64,000 bases of DNA from contig CATKHW010000551.1 of the NCBI GenBank assembly GCA_949752795.1, positions 1 to 64,000 of the forward strand, in the 5' to 3' direction. The notes under the pieces are model-generated. The model was not told the DNA's origin. It saw only the letters and a list, made by a program, of their open reading frames with translations, and did no database searches. Made by a program: the position numbers and the translations under genes. Source of the DNA: Hyperoodon ampullatus (taxonomy: Eukaryota; Chordata; Mammalia; Artiodactyla; Ziphiidae). Shown piece after piece: positions 50,473 to 62,642 of this stretch (positions within the stretch are counted from its first letter, which is position 1; each line of letters opens with the position of its first letter).

Positions 50473-52211
50473 CTTGGCCAAAAAGGGCGTATGCGTTTTC
50501 TCCTGAATATATTCAGGAGAAAACGCATACGCCCTTTTTGGCCAAGCAAGCAAGCGGGCAATGCAAATCTGCACTACAAAGAAGTATCACTTCCCACCGG
50601 TCAAAAGGGACATCCACAAAATGTGTAAAAACCAGAAAGGCAAGACAGGCCCTGGAGAACAGGGAGCCTTGTTATGCTGATGGGCGGGATGTAAATTGCC
50701 AACTGCCTCTCTGGAGGAGTGCATTGTGTTCCCTAAAACAAGTAAACAACAGAGCTACAGAGCCAAGGGCACTTCCAGTCTAGGGAATATACCTGGGAAA
50801 AACTGAAAATCAATAAGACAGAGCCACCCCAAAATTTAGGGCTGCACTGCTCACAAGGACCTCAACTTGGGTACACCTTAAATATCCCAGGAAATATAAA
50901 ATTGGTTCAAAAAATTGTGCTACTTACGTACGATGGAATATCCCTCAGCCATGAAATCAATGTCATAAGACCAGTAGCAGCAAAATGGGTGGATTCAGGT
51001 ACGATGATTCTAAGTGAAATAAGTCACACAGAAAAAGAAACTTATCATAAGTTATCACTTATGAAGATCCTGTAAACATGGCTACACTTGAACTGAGTTA
51101 GGAAAGAGAACAGTGTTTCACATTTAGAAAACACTCTTATGCCTGCTTAAGGGGGAAGGAGAGGTGGGGTGAGGCATAAAACCAGAGTTTGATATAAGCA
51201 CAGGTACCGTTCCAAAAACCAACTATGGAATAGACAAGACCTACACCTTCCTCAGTGAAAGGGACTCAAAACCCCATATTTCCCGCAGAGGAATATATCT
51301 GACTAGTAAGAATCTTAAAACCTATGTATTGATATGTCTCCGTAAGGGAATCAAGTGTGTCTAGACTGGGATAAATATGGCAGCGAGAATCAGCTCAAAC
51401 CCACTATAAAAAGGAATTTCAAAAATAAAACAAAAAAACTGGGAAATTCTTTACAATTCCTTCAGGGTCTCTGATGAAACCTGAAATGACCCTATCTACA
51501 ATGACAGCTGGATGTGGCATAAGGCTGGACACTTGGGACTGAGAGGATTGGTGAGATTGGGTGAGCAAATGCAGACCCTTTAAAGCAATAATGCATGGCA
51601 CACATTCCATGGGTCCCAACTCTCCAGGTTGAAGGGAATATTACTACAGATATAACATGTACGGGAATCCTAGAGAACGGACACACTGTGAATACGAAAG
51701 GTTTCTAAAACTCAACGAATAGTCCCTCTCCTGGTGCTCCAGTTTGACTTTCCATCTGCTTTATTATCAACCTCCCAACTTGGAGAGACAGCCCCTTTAA
51801 CCTCCTGGTTCGCACAGGTTGCCAATTTGGCAGAGGATGAAAGGGAAGAGGGAGAACCAATGAGAGAGTAGCTGTTAGGCATTTGGACGGGCACATATCA
51901 CTGTAATTTCCCGGCAGAAAGAAGAATTAACCAAAGTCTCAGCCACCCACCGGGAATCAGTATAGATCCTGAACCAAAATTTTGGACTTGCGGTCAGCTC
52001 ACCAAAAACGAGTTGAAAAATGGAGCTCAGGGGCACAGCAATTCACAAACTGGCCGAGTAATAAAGGTCAACTATCGTCCAAAAATCTGTTGAGGGAAGG
52101 CAACGAGGCGGACTTGAAAGCGAGGCAGAATAGCAGGAAACAGATTTCAAGAGGTACGTTGGAATCGCCTTTAAAGCACAGGAAGAGGGGCACAACTTCG
52201 ACAATGATGCA
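50473..52211 (+). repeat. Monomer M30 (1,739 bp), family B
   Basis: The palindrome is perfect and it matches M6 at +41,724. GCTCCAGTTTG near 51737 is private. It starts the fourth copy of the 4-monomer unit. Confidence 0.97.
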
Positions 52212-53950
52212 CTTGGCCAAAAAGGGCGTATGCGTTTTCTCCTGAATATATTCAGGAGAAAACGCATACGCCCTTTTTGGCCAAGCAAGCAAGCGGGCAA
52301 TGCAAATCTCCACTACAAAGAAGTATCACTTCCCACCGGTCAAAAGGGACATCCACAAAATGTGTAAAAACCAGAAAGGCAAGACTGGTCCTGGAGAACA
52401 GGGAGCCTTGTTATGCTGATGGACGGGATGTAAATTGCCAACTGCCTCTCTGGAGTAGTGCATTGTGTTCCCTAAAACAAGTAAACAACAGAGCTACAGA
52501 GCCAAGGGCACTTCCAGTCTAGGGAATATACCTGGGAAAAACTGAAAATGAATAAGACAGAGCCACCCCAAAATTTTGGGCTGCACTGCTTACAAGGACC
52601 TCAACTTGGGTGCACCTTAAATATCCCAGGAAATATAAAAATGGTTCAAAAAATTGTGGTACTTACGTACGATGGAATATCCCTCAGCCATGAAATCAAT
52701 GTCATAAGACCAGTAGCAGTAAAATGGGTGGATTCAGGTACGATGATTCTAAGTGAAATAAGTCACAGAGAAAAAGAAACTTATCATAAGTTATCACTTA
52801 TGAAGATCCTGTAAACATGGCTACACTTGAACTGAGTTAGGAAAGAGAACAGTGTCTCACATTTAGAAAACACTCTTATGCCTGCTTAAGGGGGAAGGAG
52901 AGGTGGGGTGATGCATAAAACCAGAGTTTGATATAAGCACAGGTACCGTTCCAAAAACCAACTATGGAATAGACAAGACCTACACCTTCCTCAGTGAAAG
53001 GGACTCAAAACCCCATATTTCCCGCAGAGGAATATATCTGACTAGTAAGAATGTTAAAACCTATGTATTGATATGTCTCCGTAAGGGAATCAAGTGTGTC
53101 TAGAATGGCATAAATATGGCAACGAGAATCAGCTCAAACCCACTATAAAAAGGAATTTCAAAAATAAAACAAAAAAACTGGGAAATTCTTTACAATTCCT
53201 TCAGGGTCTCTGATGAAACCTGAAATGACCCTATCTACAATGACAGCTGGATGTGGCATAAGGCTGGACACTTGGGACTGAGAGGATTGGTGAGAGTGGG
53301 TGAGCAAATGCAGACCCTTTAAAGCAATAATGCATGGCACACATTCCATGGGTCCCAACTCTCCAGGTTGAAGGGAATATTACTACAGATATAACATGTA
53401 CGGGAATCCTAGAGAACGGACACACTGTGAATACGAAAGGTTTCTAAAACTCAACGAATAGTCCCTCTCCTGGTGCTCCGGTTTGACTTTCCATCTGCTT
53501 TTTTATCAACCTCCCAACTTGGAGAGACAGCCCCTTTAACCTCCTGGTTCGCACAGGTTGCCAATTTGGCAGAGGATGAAAGGGAAGAGGGAGAACCAAT
53601 GAGAGAGTAGCTGTTAGGCATTTGGACGGGCACATATCACTGTAATTTCCCGGCAGGAAGAAGTATTAACCAAAGTCTCAGCCACCCACCGGGAATCAGT
53701 ATAGATCCTGAACCAAAATTTTGGACTTGCGGTCAGGTCACCAAAAACGAGTTGAAAAATGGAGCTCAGGGGCACAGCAATTCACAAACTGGCCGAGTAA
53801 TAAAGGACAACTATCGTCCAAAAATCTGTTGAGGGAAGGCAATGAGGCGGACTTGAAAGCGAGGCAGAATAGCAGGAAACAGATTTCAAGAGGTACGTTG
53901 GAATCGCCTTTAAAGCACAGGAAGAGGGGCACAACTTCGACAATGATACA
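52212..53950 (+). repeat. Monomer M31 (1,739 bp), family C
   Basis: The palindrome is perfect. CTGGAGTAGTG near 52451 is shared only with M7. GAAAATGAATAAG near 52544 and AGAAGTATTAACC near 53661 are private. Confidence 0.97.
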
Positions 53951-55687
53951 CTTGGCCAAAAAGGGCGTAAGCGTTTTCTCCTGAATATATTCAGGAGAAA
54001 ACGCATACGCCCTTTTTGGCCAAGCAAGCAAGCGGGCAATGCAAATCTGCACTACAAAGAAGTATCACTTCCCACCGGTCAAAAGGGATATCCACAAAAT
54101 GTGTAAAAACCAGAAAGGCAAGACAGGCCCTGGAGAACAGGGAGCCTTGATATGCTGATGGACGGGATGTAAATTGTCAACTGCCTCTCTGGAGGAGTGC
54201 ATTGTGTTCCCTAAAACAAGTAAACAACAGAGCTACAGAGCCAAGGGCACTTCCAGTCTAGGGAATATACCTTGGGAAAACTGAAAATCAAAAAGACACA
54301 GCCACCCCAAAATTTAGGGCTGCACTGCTTACAAGGACCTCAACTTGGGTCCACCTTAAATATCCCAGGAAATATAAAAATGGTTCAAAAAATTGTTGTA
54401 CTTACATACGATGGAATATCCCTCAGCCATGAAATCAATGTCATAAGACCAGTAGCAGCAAAATGGGTGGATTCAGGTACGATGATTCTAAGTGAAATAA
54501 GTCACACAGAAAAAGTAACTTATCATAAGATATCACTTATGAAGGTCCTGTAAATATGGCTACACTTGAACTGAGTTAGGAAAGAGAACAGTGTCTCACA
54601 TTTAGAAAACACTCTTATGCCTGCTTAAGGGGGAAGGAGAGGTGGGGTGATGCATAAAACCAGAGTTTGATATAAGCACAGGTACCGTTCCAAAAAAAAC
54701 TATGGAATAGACAAGACCTACACCTTCCTCAGTGAAAGGGACTCAAAACCCCATATTTCCCGCAGAGGAATATATCTGACTAGTAAGAATCTTAAAACCT
54801 ATGTATTGATATGTCTCCGTAAGGGAATCAAGTGTGTCTAGACTGGGATAAATATGGCAGCGAGAATCAGCTCAAACCCACTATAAAAAGAATTTCAAAA
54901 ATAAAACAAAAAAACTGGGAACTTCTTTACAATTCCTTCAGGGTCTCTGATGAAACCTGAAATGACCCTATCTACAATGACAGCTGTATGTGGCATAAGG
55001 CTGGACACTTGGTACTGAGAGGATTGGTGAGATTAGGTGAGCAAATGCAGACCCTTTAAAGCAATAATGCATGGCACACATTCCATGGGTCCCAACTCTC
55101 CAGGTTGAAGGGAATATTACTACAGATATAACATGTACGGGAATCCTAGAGAACGGACACACTGTGAATACGAAAGGTTTCTAAAACTCAACGAATAGTC
55201 CCTCTCCTGGTGCTCCGGTTTGACTTTCCATCTGCTTTATTATCAACCTCCCAACTTGGAGAGACAGCCCCTTTAACCTCCTGGTTCGCACAGGTTGCCA
55301 ATATGGCAGAGGATGAAAGGGAAGAGGGAGAACCAATGAGAGAGTAGCTGTTAGGCATTTGGACGGGCACATATCACTGTAATTTCCCGGCAGGAAGAAG
55401 AATTAACCAAAGTCTCAGCCACACACCGGGAATCAGTATAGGTCCTGAACCAAAAGTTTGGACTTGCGGTCAGCTCACCAAAAACGAGTTGAAAAATGGA
55501 GCTCAGGGGCACAGCAATTCACAAACTGGCCGAGTAATAAAGGACAACTATCGTCCAAAAATCTGTTGAGGGAAGGCAACGAGGCGGACTTGAAAGCGAG
55601 GCAGAATAGCAGGAAACAGATTTCAAGAGGTACGTTGGAATCGCCTTTAAAGCACAGGAAGAGGGGCACAACTTCGACAATGATGCA
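53951..55687 (+). repeat. Monomer M32 (1,737 bp), family D
   Basis: GTAAGCG is in the left arm, with both family D deletions and CTTGATATG as in M4 and M8. GGGAACTTC near 54917 and AAAAGTTTGG near 55452 are private. Confidence 0.97.
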
Positions 55688-57426
55688 CTTGGCCAAAAAG
55701 GGCGTATGCGTTTTCTCCTGAATACATTCAGGAGAAAACGCATACGCCCTTTTTGGCCAAGCAAGCAAGCGGGCAATGCAAATCTGCACTACAAAGAAGT
55801 ATCACTTCCCACCGGTCAAAAGGGACATCCACAAAATGTGTAAAAACCAGAAAGACAAGACAGGCCCTGGAGAACAGGGAGCCTTGTTATGCTGATGGGC
55901 GGGATGTAAATTGCCAACTGCCTCTCTGGAGGAGTGCATTGTGTTCCCTAAAACAAGTAAACAACAGAGCTACAGAGCCAAGGGCACTTCCAGTCTAGGG
56001 AATATACCTTGGGAAAACTGAAAATCAAAAAGACACAGCCACCCCAAAATTTAGGGCTGCACTGCTTACAAGGACCTCAACTTGGGTACACCTTAAATAT
56101 CCCAGGAAATATAAAAATGGTTCAAAAAATTGTGGTACTTACGTACGATGGAATATCCCTCAGCCATGAAATCAATGTCATAAGACCAGTAGCAGCAAAA
56201 TGGGTGGATTCAGGTACGATGATTCTAAGTGAAATAAGTCACACAGAAAAAGAAACTTATCATAAGATGTCACTTATGAAGATCCTGTAAACATGGCTAC
56301 ACTTGAACTGAGTTAGGAAAGAGAACAGTGTCTCACATTTAGAAAACACTCTTATGCCTGCTTAAGGGGGAAGGAGAGGTGGGGTGATGCATAAAACCAG
56401 AGTTTGATATAAGCACAGGTACCGTTCCAAAAACCAACTATGGAATAGACAAGACCTACACCTTCCTCAGTGAAAGGGACTCAAAACCCCATATTTCCCG
56501 CAGAGGAATATATCTGACTAGTAAGAATCTTAAAACCTATGTATTGATATGTGTCCGTAAGGGAATCAAGTGTGTCTAGACTGGGATAAATATGGCAGCG
56601 AGAATCAGCTCAAACCCACTATAAAAAGGAATTTCAAAAATAAAACAAAAAAACTGGGAAATTCTTTACAATTCCTTCAGGGTCGCTGATGAAACCTGAA
56701 ATGACCCTATCTACAATGACAGCTGGATGTGGCATAAGGCTGGACACTTGGGACTGCGAGGATTGGTGAGATTGGGTGAGCAAATGCAGACCCTTTAAAG
56801 CAATAATGCATGGCACACATTCCATGGGTCCCAACACTCCAGGTTGAAGGGAATATTACTACAGATATAACATGTATGGGAATCCTAGAGAACGGACACA
56901 CTGTGAATATGAAAGGTTTCTAAAACTCAACGAATAGTCCCTCTCCTGGTGCTCCGGTTTGACTTTCCATCTGCTTTATTATCAACCTCCCAACTTGGAG
57001 AGACATCCCCTTTAACCTCCTGGTTCGCACAGGTTGCCAATTTGGCAGAGGATGAAAGGGAAGAGGGAGAACCAATGAGAGAGTAGCTGTTAGGCATTTG
57101 GACAGGCACATATCACTGTAATTTCCCGGCAGGAAGAAGAATTAACCAAAGTCTCAGCCACCCACCGGGAATCAGTATAGATCCTGAACCAAAATTTTGG
57201 ACTTGCGGTCAGCTCACCAAAAACGAGTTGAAAAATGGAGCTCAGGGGCACAGCAATTCACAAACTGGCCGAGTAATAAAGGACAACTATCGTCCAAATA
57301 TCTGTTGAGGGAAGGCAACGAGGCGGACTTGAAAGCGAGGCAGAATAGCAGGAAACAGATTTCAAGAGGTACGTTGGAATCGCCTTTAAAGCACAGGAAG
57401 AGGGGCACAACTTCGACAATGATGCA
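55688..57426 (+). repeat. Monomer M33 (1,739 bp), family A
   Basis: Palindrome centre TACA and all family A marks are present. I see no clear private change against M9. Confidence 0.97.
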
Positions 57427-59165
57427 CTTGGCCAAAAAGGGCGTATGCGTTTTCTCCTGAATATATTCAGGAGAAAACGCATACGCCCTTTTTGGCCAAG
57501 CAAGCAAGCGGGCAATGCAAATCTGCACTACAAAGAAGTATCACTTCCCACCGGTCAAAAGGGACATCCACAAAATGTGTAAAAACCAGAAAGGCAAGAC
57601 AGGCCCTGGAGAACAGGGAGCCTTGTTATGCTGATGGGCGGGATGTAAATTGCCAACTGCCTCTCTGGAGGAGTGCATTGTGTTCCCTAAAACAAGTAAA
57701 CAACAGAGCTACAGAGCCAAGGGCACTTCCAGTCTAGGGAATATACCTTGGGAAAACTGAAAATCAAAAAGACACAGCCACCCCAAAATTTAGGGCTGCA
57801 CTGCTTACAAGGACCTCAACTTGGGTACACCTTAAATATCCCAGGAAATATAAAAATGGTTCAAAAAATTGTGGTACTTACATACGATGGAATATCCCTC
57901 AGCCATGAAATCAATGTCATAAGACCAGTAGCAGCAAAATGGGTGGATTCAGGTACGATGATTCTAAGTGAAATAAGTCACACAGAAAAAGAAACTTATC
58001 ATAAGATGTCACTTATGAAGATCCTGTAAACATGGCTACACTTGAACTGAGTTAGGAAAGAGAACAGTGTCTCACATTTAGAAAACACTCTTATGCCTGC
58101 TTAAGGGGGAAGGAGAGGTGGGGTGATGCATAAAACCAGAGTTTGATATAAGCACAGGTACCGTTCCAAAAACCAACTATGGAATAGACAAGACCTACAC
58201 CTTCCTCAGTGAAAGGGACTCAAAACCCCATATTTCCCGCAGAGGAATATATCTGACTAGTAAGAATGTTAAAACCTATGTATTGATATGTCTCCGTAAG
58301 GGAATCAAGTGTGTCTAGAATGGCATAAATATGGCAACGAGAATCAGCTCAAACCCACTATAAAAAGGAATTTCAAAAATAAAACAAAAAAACTGGGAAA
58401 TTCTTTACAATTCCTTCAGGGTCTCTGATGAAACCTGAAATGACCCTATCTACAATGACAGCTGGATGTGGCATAAGGCTGGACACTTGGGACTGAGAGG
58501 ATTGGTGAGCCTGGGTGAGCAAATGCAGACCCTTTAAAGCAATAATGCATGGCACACATTCCATGGGTCCCAACTCTCCAGGTTGAAGGGAATATTACTA
58601 CAGATATAACATGTACGGGAATCCTAGAGAACGGACACACTGTGAATACGAAAGGTTTCTAAAACTCAACGAATAGTCCCTCTCCTGGTGCTCCGGTTTG
58701 ACTTTCCATCTGCTTTTTTATCAACCTCCCAACTTGGAGAGACAGCCCCTTTAACCTCCTGGTTCGCACAGGTTGCCAATTTGGCAGAGGATGAAAGGGA
58801 AGAGGGAGAACCAATGAGAGAGTAGCTGTTAGGCATTTGGACGGGCACATATCACTGTAATTTCCCGGCAGGAAGAAGAATTAACCAAAGTCTCAGCCAC
58901 ACACCGGGAATCAGTATAGATCCTGAACCAAAATTTTGGACTTGCGGTCAGCTCACCAAAAACGAGTTGAAAAATGGAGCTCAGGAGCACAGCAATTCAC
59001 AAACTGGCCGAGTAATAAAGGACAACTATCGTCCAAATATCTGTTGAGGGAAGGCAACGAGGCGGACTTGAAAGCGAGGCAGAATAGCAGGAAACAGATT
59101 TCAAGAGGTACGTTGGAATCGCCTTTAAAGCACAGGAAGAGGGGCACAACTTCGACAATGATGCA
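57427..59165 (+). repeat. Monomer M34 (1,739 bp), family E
   Basis: The palindrome is perfect. It pairs with M10, sharing CTTACATACG near 57879 and CAGGAGCACAG near 58982, but has CTCAACGAATAG where M10 has the private T. Confidence 0.97.
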
Positions 59166-60903
59166 CTTGGCCAAAAAGGGCGTATGCGTTTTCTCCTGAA
59201 TATATTCAGGAGAAAACGCATACGCCCTTTTTGGCCAAGCAAGCAAGCGGGCAATGCAAATCTGCACTACAAAGAAGTATCACTTCCCACCGGTCAAAAG
59301 GGACATCCACAAAATGTGTAAAAACCAGAAAGGCAAGACAGGCCCTGGAGAACAGGGAGCCTTGTTATGCTGATGGGCGGGATGTAAATTGCCAACTGCC
59401 TCTCTGGAGGAGTGCATTGTGTTCCCTAAAACAAGTAAACAACAGAGCTACAGAGCCAAGGGCACTTCCAGTCTAGGGAATATACCTTGGGAAAACTGAA
59501 AATCAAAAAGACACAGCCACCCCAAAATTTAGGGCTGCACTGCTTACAAGGACCTCAACTTGGGTACACCTTAAATATCCCAGGAAATATAAAAATGGTT
59601 CAAAAAATTGTGGTACTTACGTACGATGGAATATCCCTCAGCCATGAAATCAATGTCATAAGACCAGTAGCAGCAAAATGGGTGGATTCAGGTACGATGA
59701 TTCTAAGTGAAATAAGTCACACAGAAAAAGAAACTTATCATAAGATGTCACTTATGAAGATCCTGTAAACATGGCTACACTTGAACTGAGTTAGGAAAGA
59801 GAACAGTGTCTCACATTTAGAAAACACTCTTATGCCTGCTTAAGGGGGAAGGAGAGGTGGGGTGATGCATAAAACCAGAGTTTGATATAAGCACAGGTAC
59901 CGTTCCAAAAACCAACTATGGAATAGACACGACCTACACCTTCCTCAGTGAAAGGGACTCAAAACCCCATATTTCCCGCAGAGGAATATACCTGACTAGT
60001 AAGAATGTTAAAACCTATGTATTGATATGTCTCCGTAAGGGAATCAAGTGTGTCTAGAATGGCATAAATATGGCAACGAGAATCAGCTCAAACCCACTAT
60101 AAAAAGGAATTTCAAAAATAAAACAAAAAAACTGGGAAATTCTTTACAATTCCTTCAGGGTCTCTGATGAAACCTGAAATGAACCTATCTACAATGACAG
60201 CTGGATGTGGCATAAGGCTGGACACTTGGGACTGAGAGGATTGGTGAGCCTGGGTGAGCAAATGCAGACCCTTTAAAGCAATAATGCATGGCACACATTC
60301 CATGGGTCCCAACTCTCCAGGTTGAAGGGAATATTACTACAGATATAACATGTACGGGAATCCTAGAGAACGGACACACTGTGAATACGAAAGGTTTCTA
60401 AAACTCAACGAATAGTCCCTCTCCTGGTGCTCCGGTTTGACTTTCCATCTGCTTTTTTATCAACCTCCCAACTTGGAGAGACAGCCCCTTTAACCTCCTG
60501 GTTCGCACAGGTTGCCAATTTGGCAGAGGATGAAAGGGAAGAGGGAGAACCAATGAGAGAGTAGCTGTTAGGCATTTGGACGGGCACATATCACTGTAAT
60601 TTCCCGGCAGGAAGAAGAATTAACCAAAGTCTCAGCCACCCACCGGGAATCAGTATAGATCCTGAACCAAAATTTTGGACTTGCGGTCAGGTCACCAAAA
60701 ACGAGTTGAAAAATGGAGCTCAGGGGCACAGCAATTCACAAACTGGCCGAGTAATAAAGGACAACTATCGTCCATAATCTGTTGAGGGAAGGCAACGAGG
60801 CGGACTTGAAAGCGAGGCAGAATAGCAGGAAACAGATTTCAAGAGGTACGTTGGAATCGCCTTTAAAGCACAGGAAGAGGGGCACAACTTCGACAATGAT
60901 GCA
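59166..60903 (+). repeat. Monomer M35 (1,738 bp), family E
   Basis: The palindrome is perfect. GACACGACC near 59927, ATGAACCTATC near 60179 and the CCATAATCTG deletion near 60772 pair it with M11. ATATACCTGAC near 59986 is private. Confidence 0.97.
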
Positions 60904-62642
60904 CTTGGCCAAAAAGGGCGTATGCGTTTTCTCCTGAATATATTCAGGAGAAAACGCATACGCCCTTTTTGGCCAAGCAAGCAAGCGGGCAATGCAAATC
61001 TGCACTACAAAGAAGTATCACTTCCCACCGGTCAAAAGGGACATCCACAAAATGTGTAAAAACCAGAAAGGCAAGACAGGCCCTGGAGAACAGGGAGCCT
61101 TGTTATGCTGATGGGCGGGATGTAAATTGCCAACTGCCTCTCTGGAGGAGTGCATTGTGTTCCCTAAAACAAGTAAACAACAGAGCTACAGAGCCAAGGG
61201 CACTTCCAGTCTAGGGAATATACCTTGGGAAAACTGAAAATCAAAAAGACACAGCCACCCCAAAATTTAGGGCTGCACTGCTTACAAGGACCTCAACTTG
61301 GGTACACCTTAAATATCCCAGGAAATATAAAAATGGTTCAAAAAATTGTGGTACTTACGTACGATGGAATATCCCTCAGCCATGAAATCAATGTCATAAG
61401 ACCAGTAGCAGCAAAATGGGTGGATTCAGGTACGATGATTCTAAGTGAAATAAGTCACACAGAAAAAGAAACTTATCATAAGATGTCACTTATGAAGATC
61501 CTGTAAACATGGCTACACTTGAACTGAGTTAGGAAAGAGAACAGTGTCTCACATTTAGAAAACACTCTTATGCCTGCTTAAGGGGGAAGGAGAGGTGGGG
61601 TGATGCATAAAACCAGAGTTTGATATAAGCACAGGTACCGTTCCAAAAACCAACTATGGAATAGACAAGACCTACACCTTCCTCAGTGAAAGAGACTCAA
61701 AACCCCATATTTCCCGCAGAGGAATATATCTGACTAGTAAGAATCTTAAAACCTATGTATTGATATGTGTCCGTAAGGGAATCAAGTGTGTCTAGACTGG
61801 GATAAATATGGCAGCGAGAATCAGCTCAAACCCACTATAAAAAGGAATTTCAAAAATAAAACAAAAAAACTGGGAAATTCTTTACAATTCCTTCAGGGTC
61901 TCTGATGAAACCTGAAATGACCCTATCTACAATGACAGCTGGATGTGGCATAAGGCTGGACACTTGGGACTGAGAGGATTGGTGAGATTGGGTGAGCAAA
62001 TGCAGACCCTTTAAAGCAATAATGCATGGCACACATTCCATGGGTCCCAACTCTCCAGGTTGAAGGGAATATTACTACAGATATAACATGTACGGGAATC
62101 CTAGAGAACGGACACACTGTGAATACGAAAGGTTTCTAAAACTCAACGAATAGTCCCTCTCCTGGTGCTCCGGTTTGACTTTCCATCTGCTTTATTATCA
62201 ACCTCCCAACTTGGAGAGACAGCCCCTTTAACCTCCTGGTTCGCACAGGTTGCCAATTTGGCAGAGGATGAAAGGGAAGAGGGAGAACCAATGAGAGAGT
62301 AGCTGTTAGGCATTTGGACGGGCACATATCACTGTAATTTCCCGGCAGGAAGAAGAATTAACCAAAGTCTCAGCCACCCACCGGGAATCAGTATAGATCC
62401 GGAACCAAAATTTTGGACTTGCGGTCAGCTCACCAAAAACGAGTTGAAAAATGGAGCTCAGGGGCACAGCAATTCACAAACTGGCCAAGTAATAAAGGAC
62501 AACTATCGTCCAAAAATCTGTTGAGGGAAGGCAACGAGGCGGACTTGAAAGCTCGGCAGAATAGCAGGAAACAGATTTCAAGAGGTACGTTGGAATCGCC
62601 TTTAAAGCACAGGAAGAGGGGCACAACTTCGACAATGATGCA
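60904..62642 (+). repeat. Monomer M36 (1,739 bp), recombinant M12/M13-like then M21-like
   Basis: The palindrome is perfect. The start matches M12 up to 61,602. GAAAGAGACTC near 61688 is otherwise only in M13. From roughly 62,200 it follows M21, with GATCCGGAACC near 62396, GGCCAAGTAAT near 62483 and AAAGCTCGGC near 62548. It is the right-hand end of the large duplicated block. Confidence 0.97.

Larger units (their letters stand above)
43838..57745 (+). repeat. Third and fourth copies of the 4-monomer higher-order unit
   Basis: M26-M29 and M30-M33 repeat the B-C-D-A order with the same 6,954-bp period. They are the counterparts of the two copies at 2.1-16.0 kb, displaced by 41,724 bp. M7's GGAGTAG mark reappears only in M31, which shows the pair was copied as a pair. 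Confidence 0.92.
42362..61602 (+). repeat. Large duplicated block, right copy (about 19.2 kb)
   Basis: This is the partner of 638-19878. It spans the second part of M25 to the first part of M36. Private changes in this copy include 42842, 46320, 51741, 52549, 54920 and 55456 (positions approximate to a base or two). The monomers on either side of the two copies belong to different families. Confidence 0.88.
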
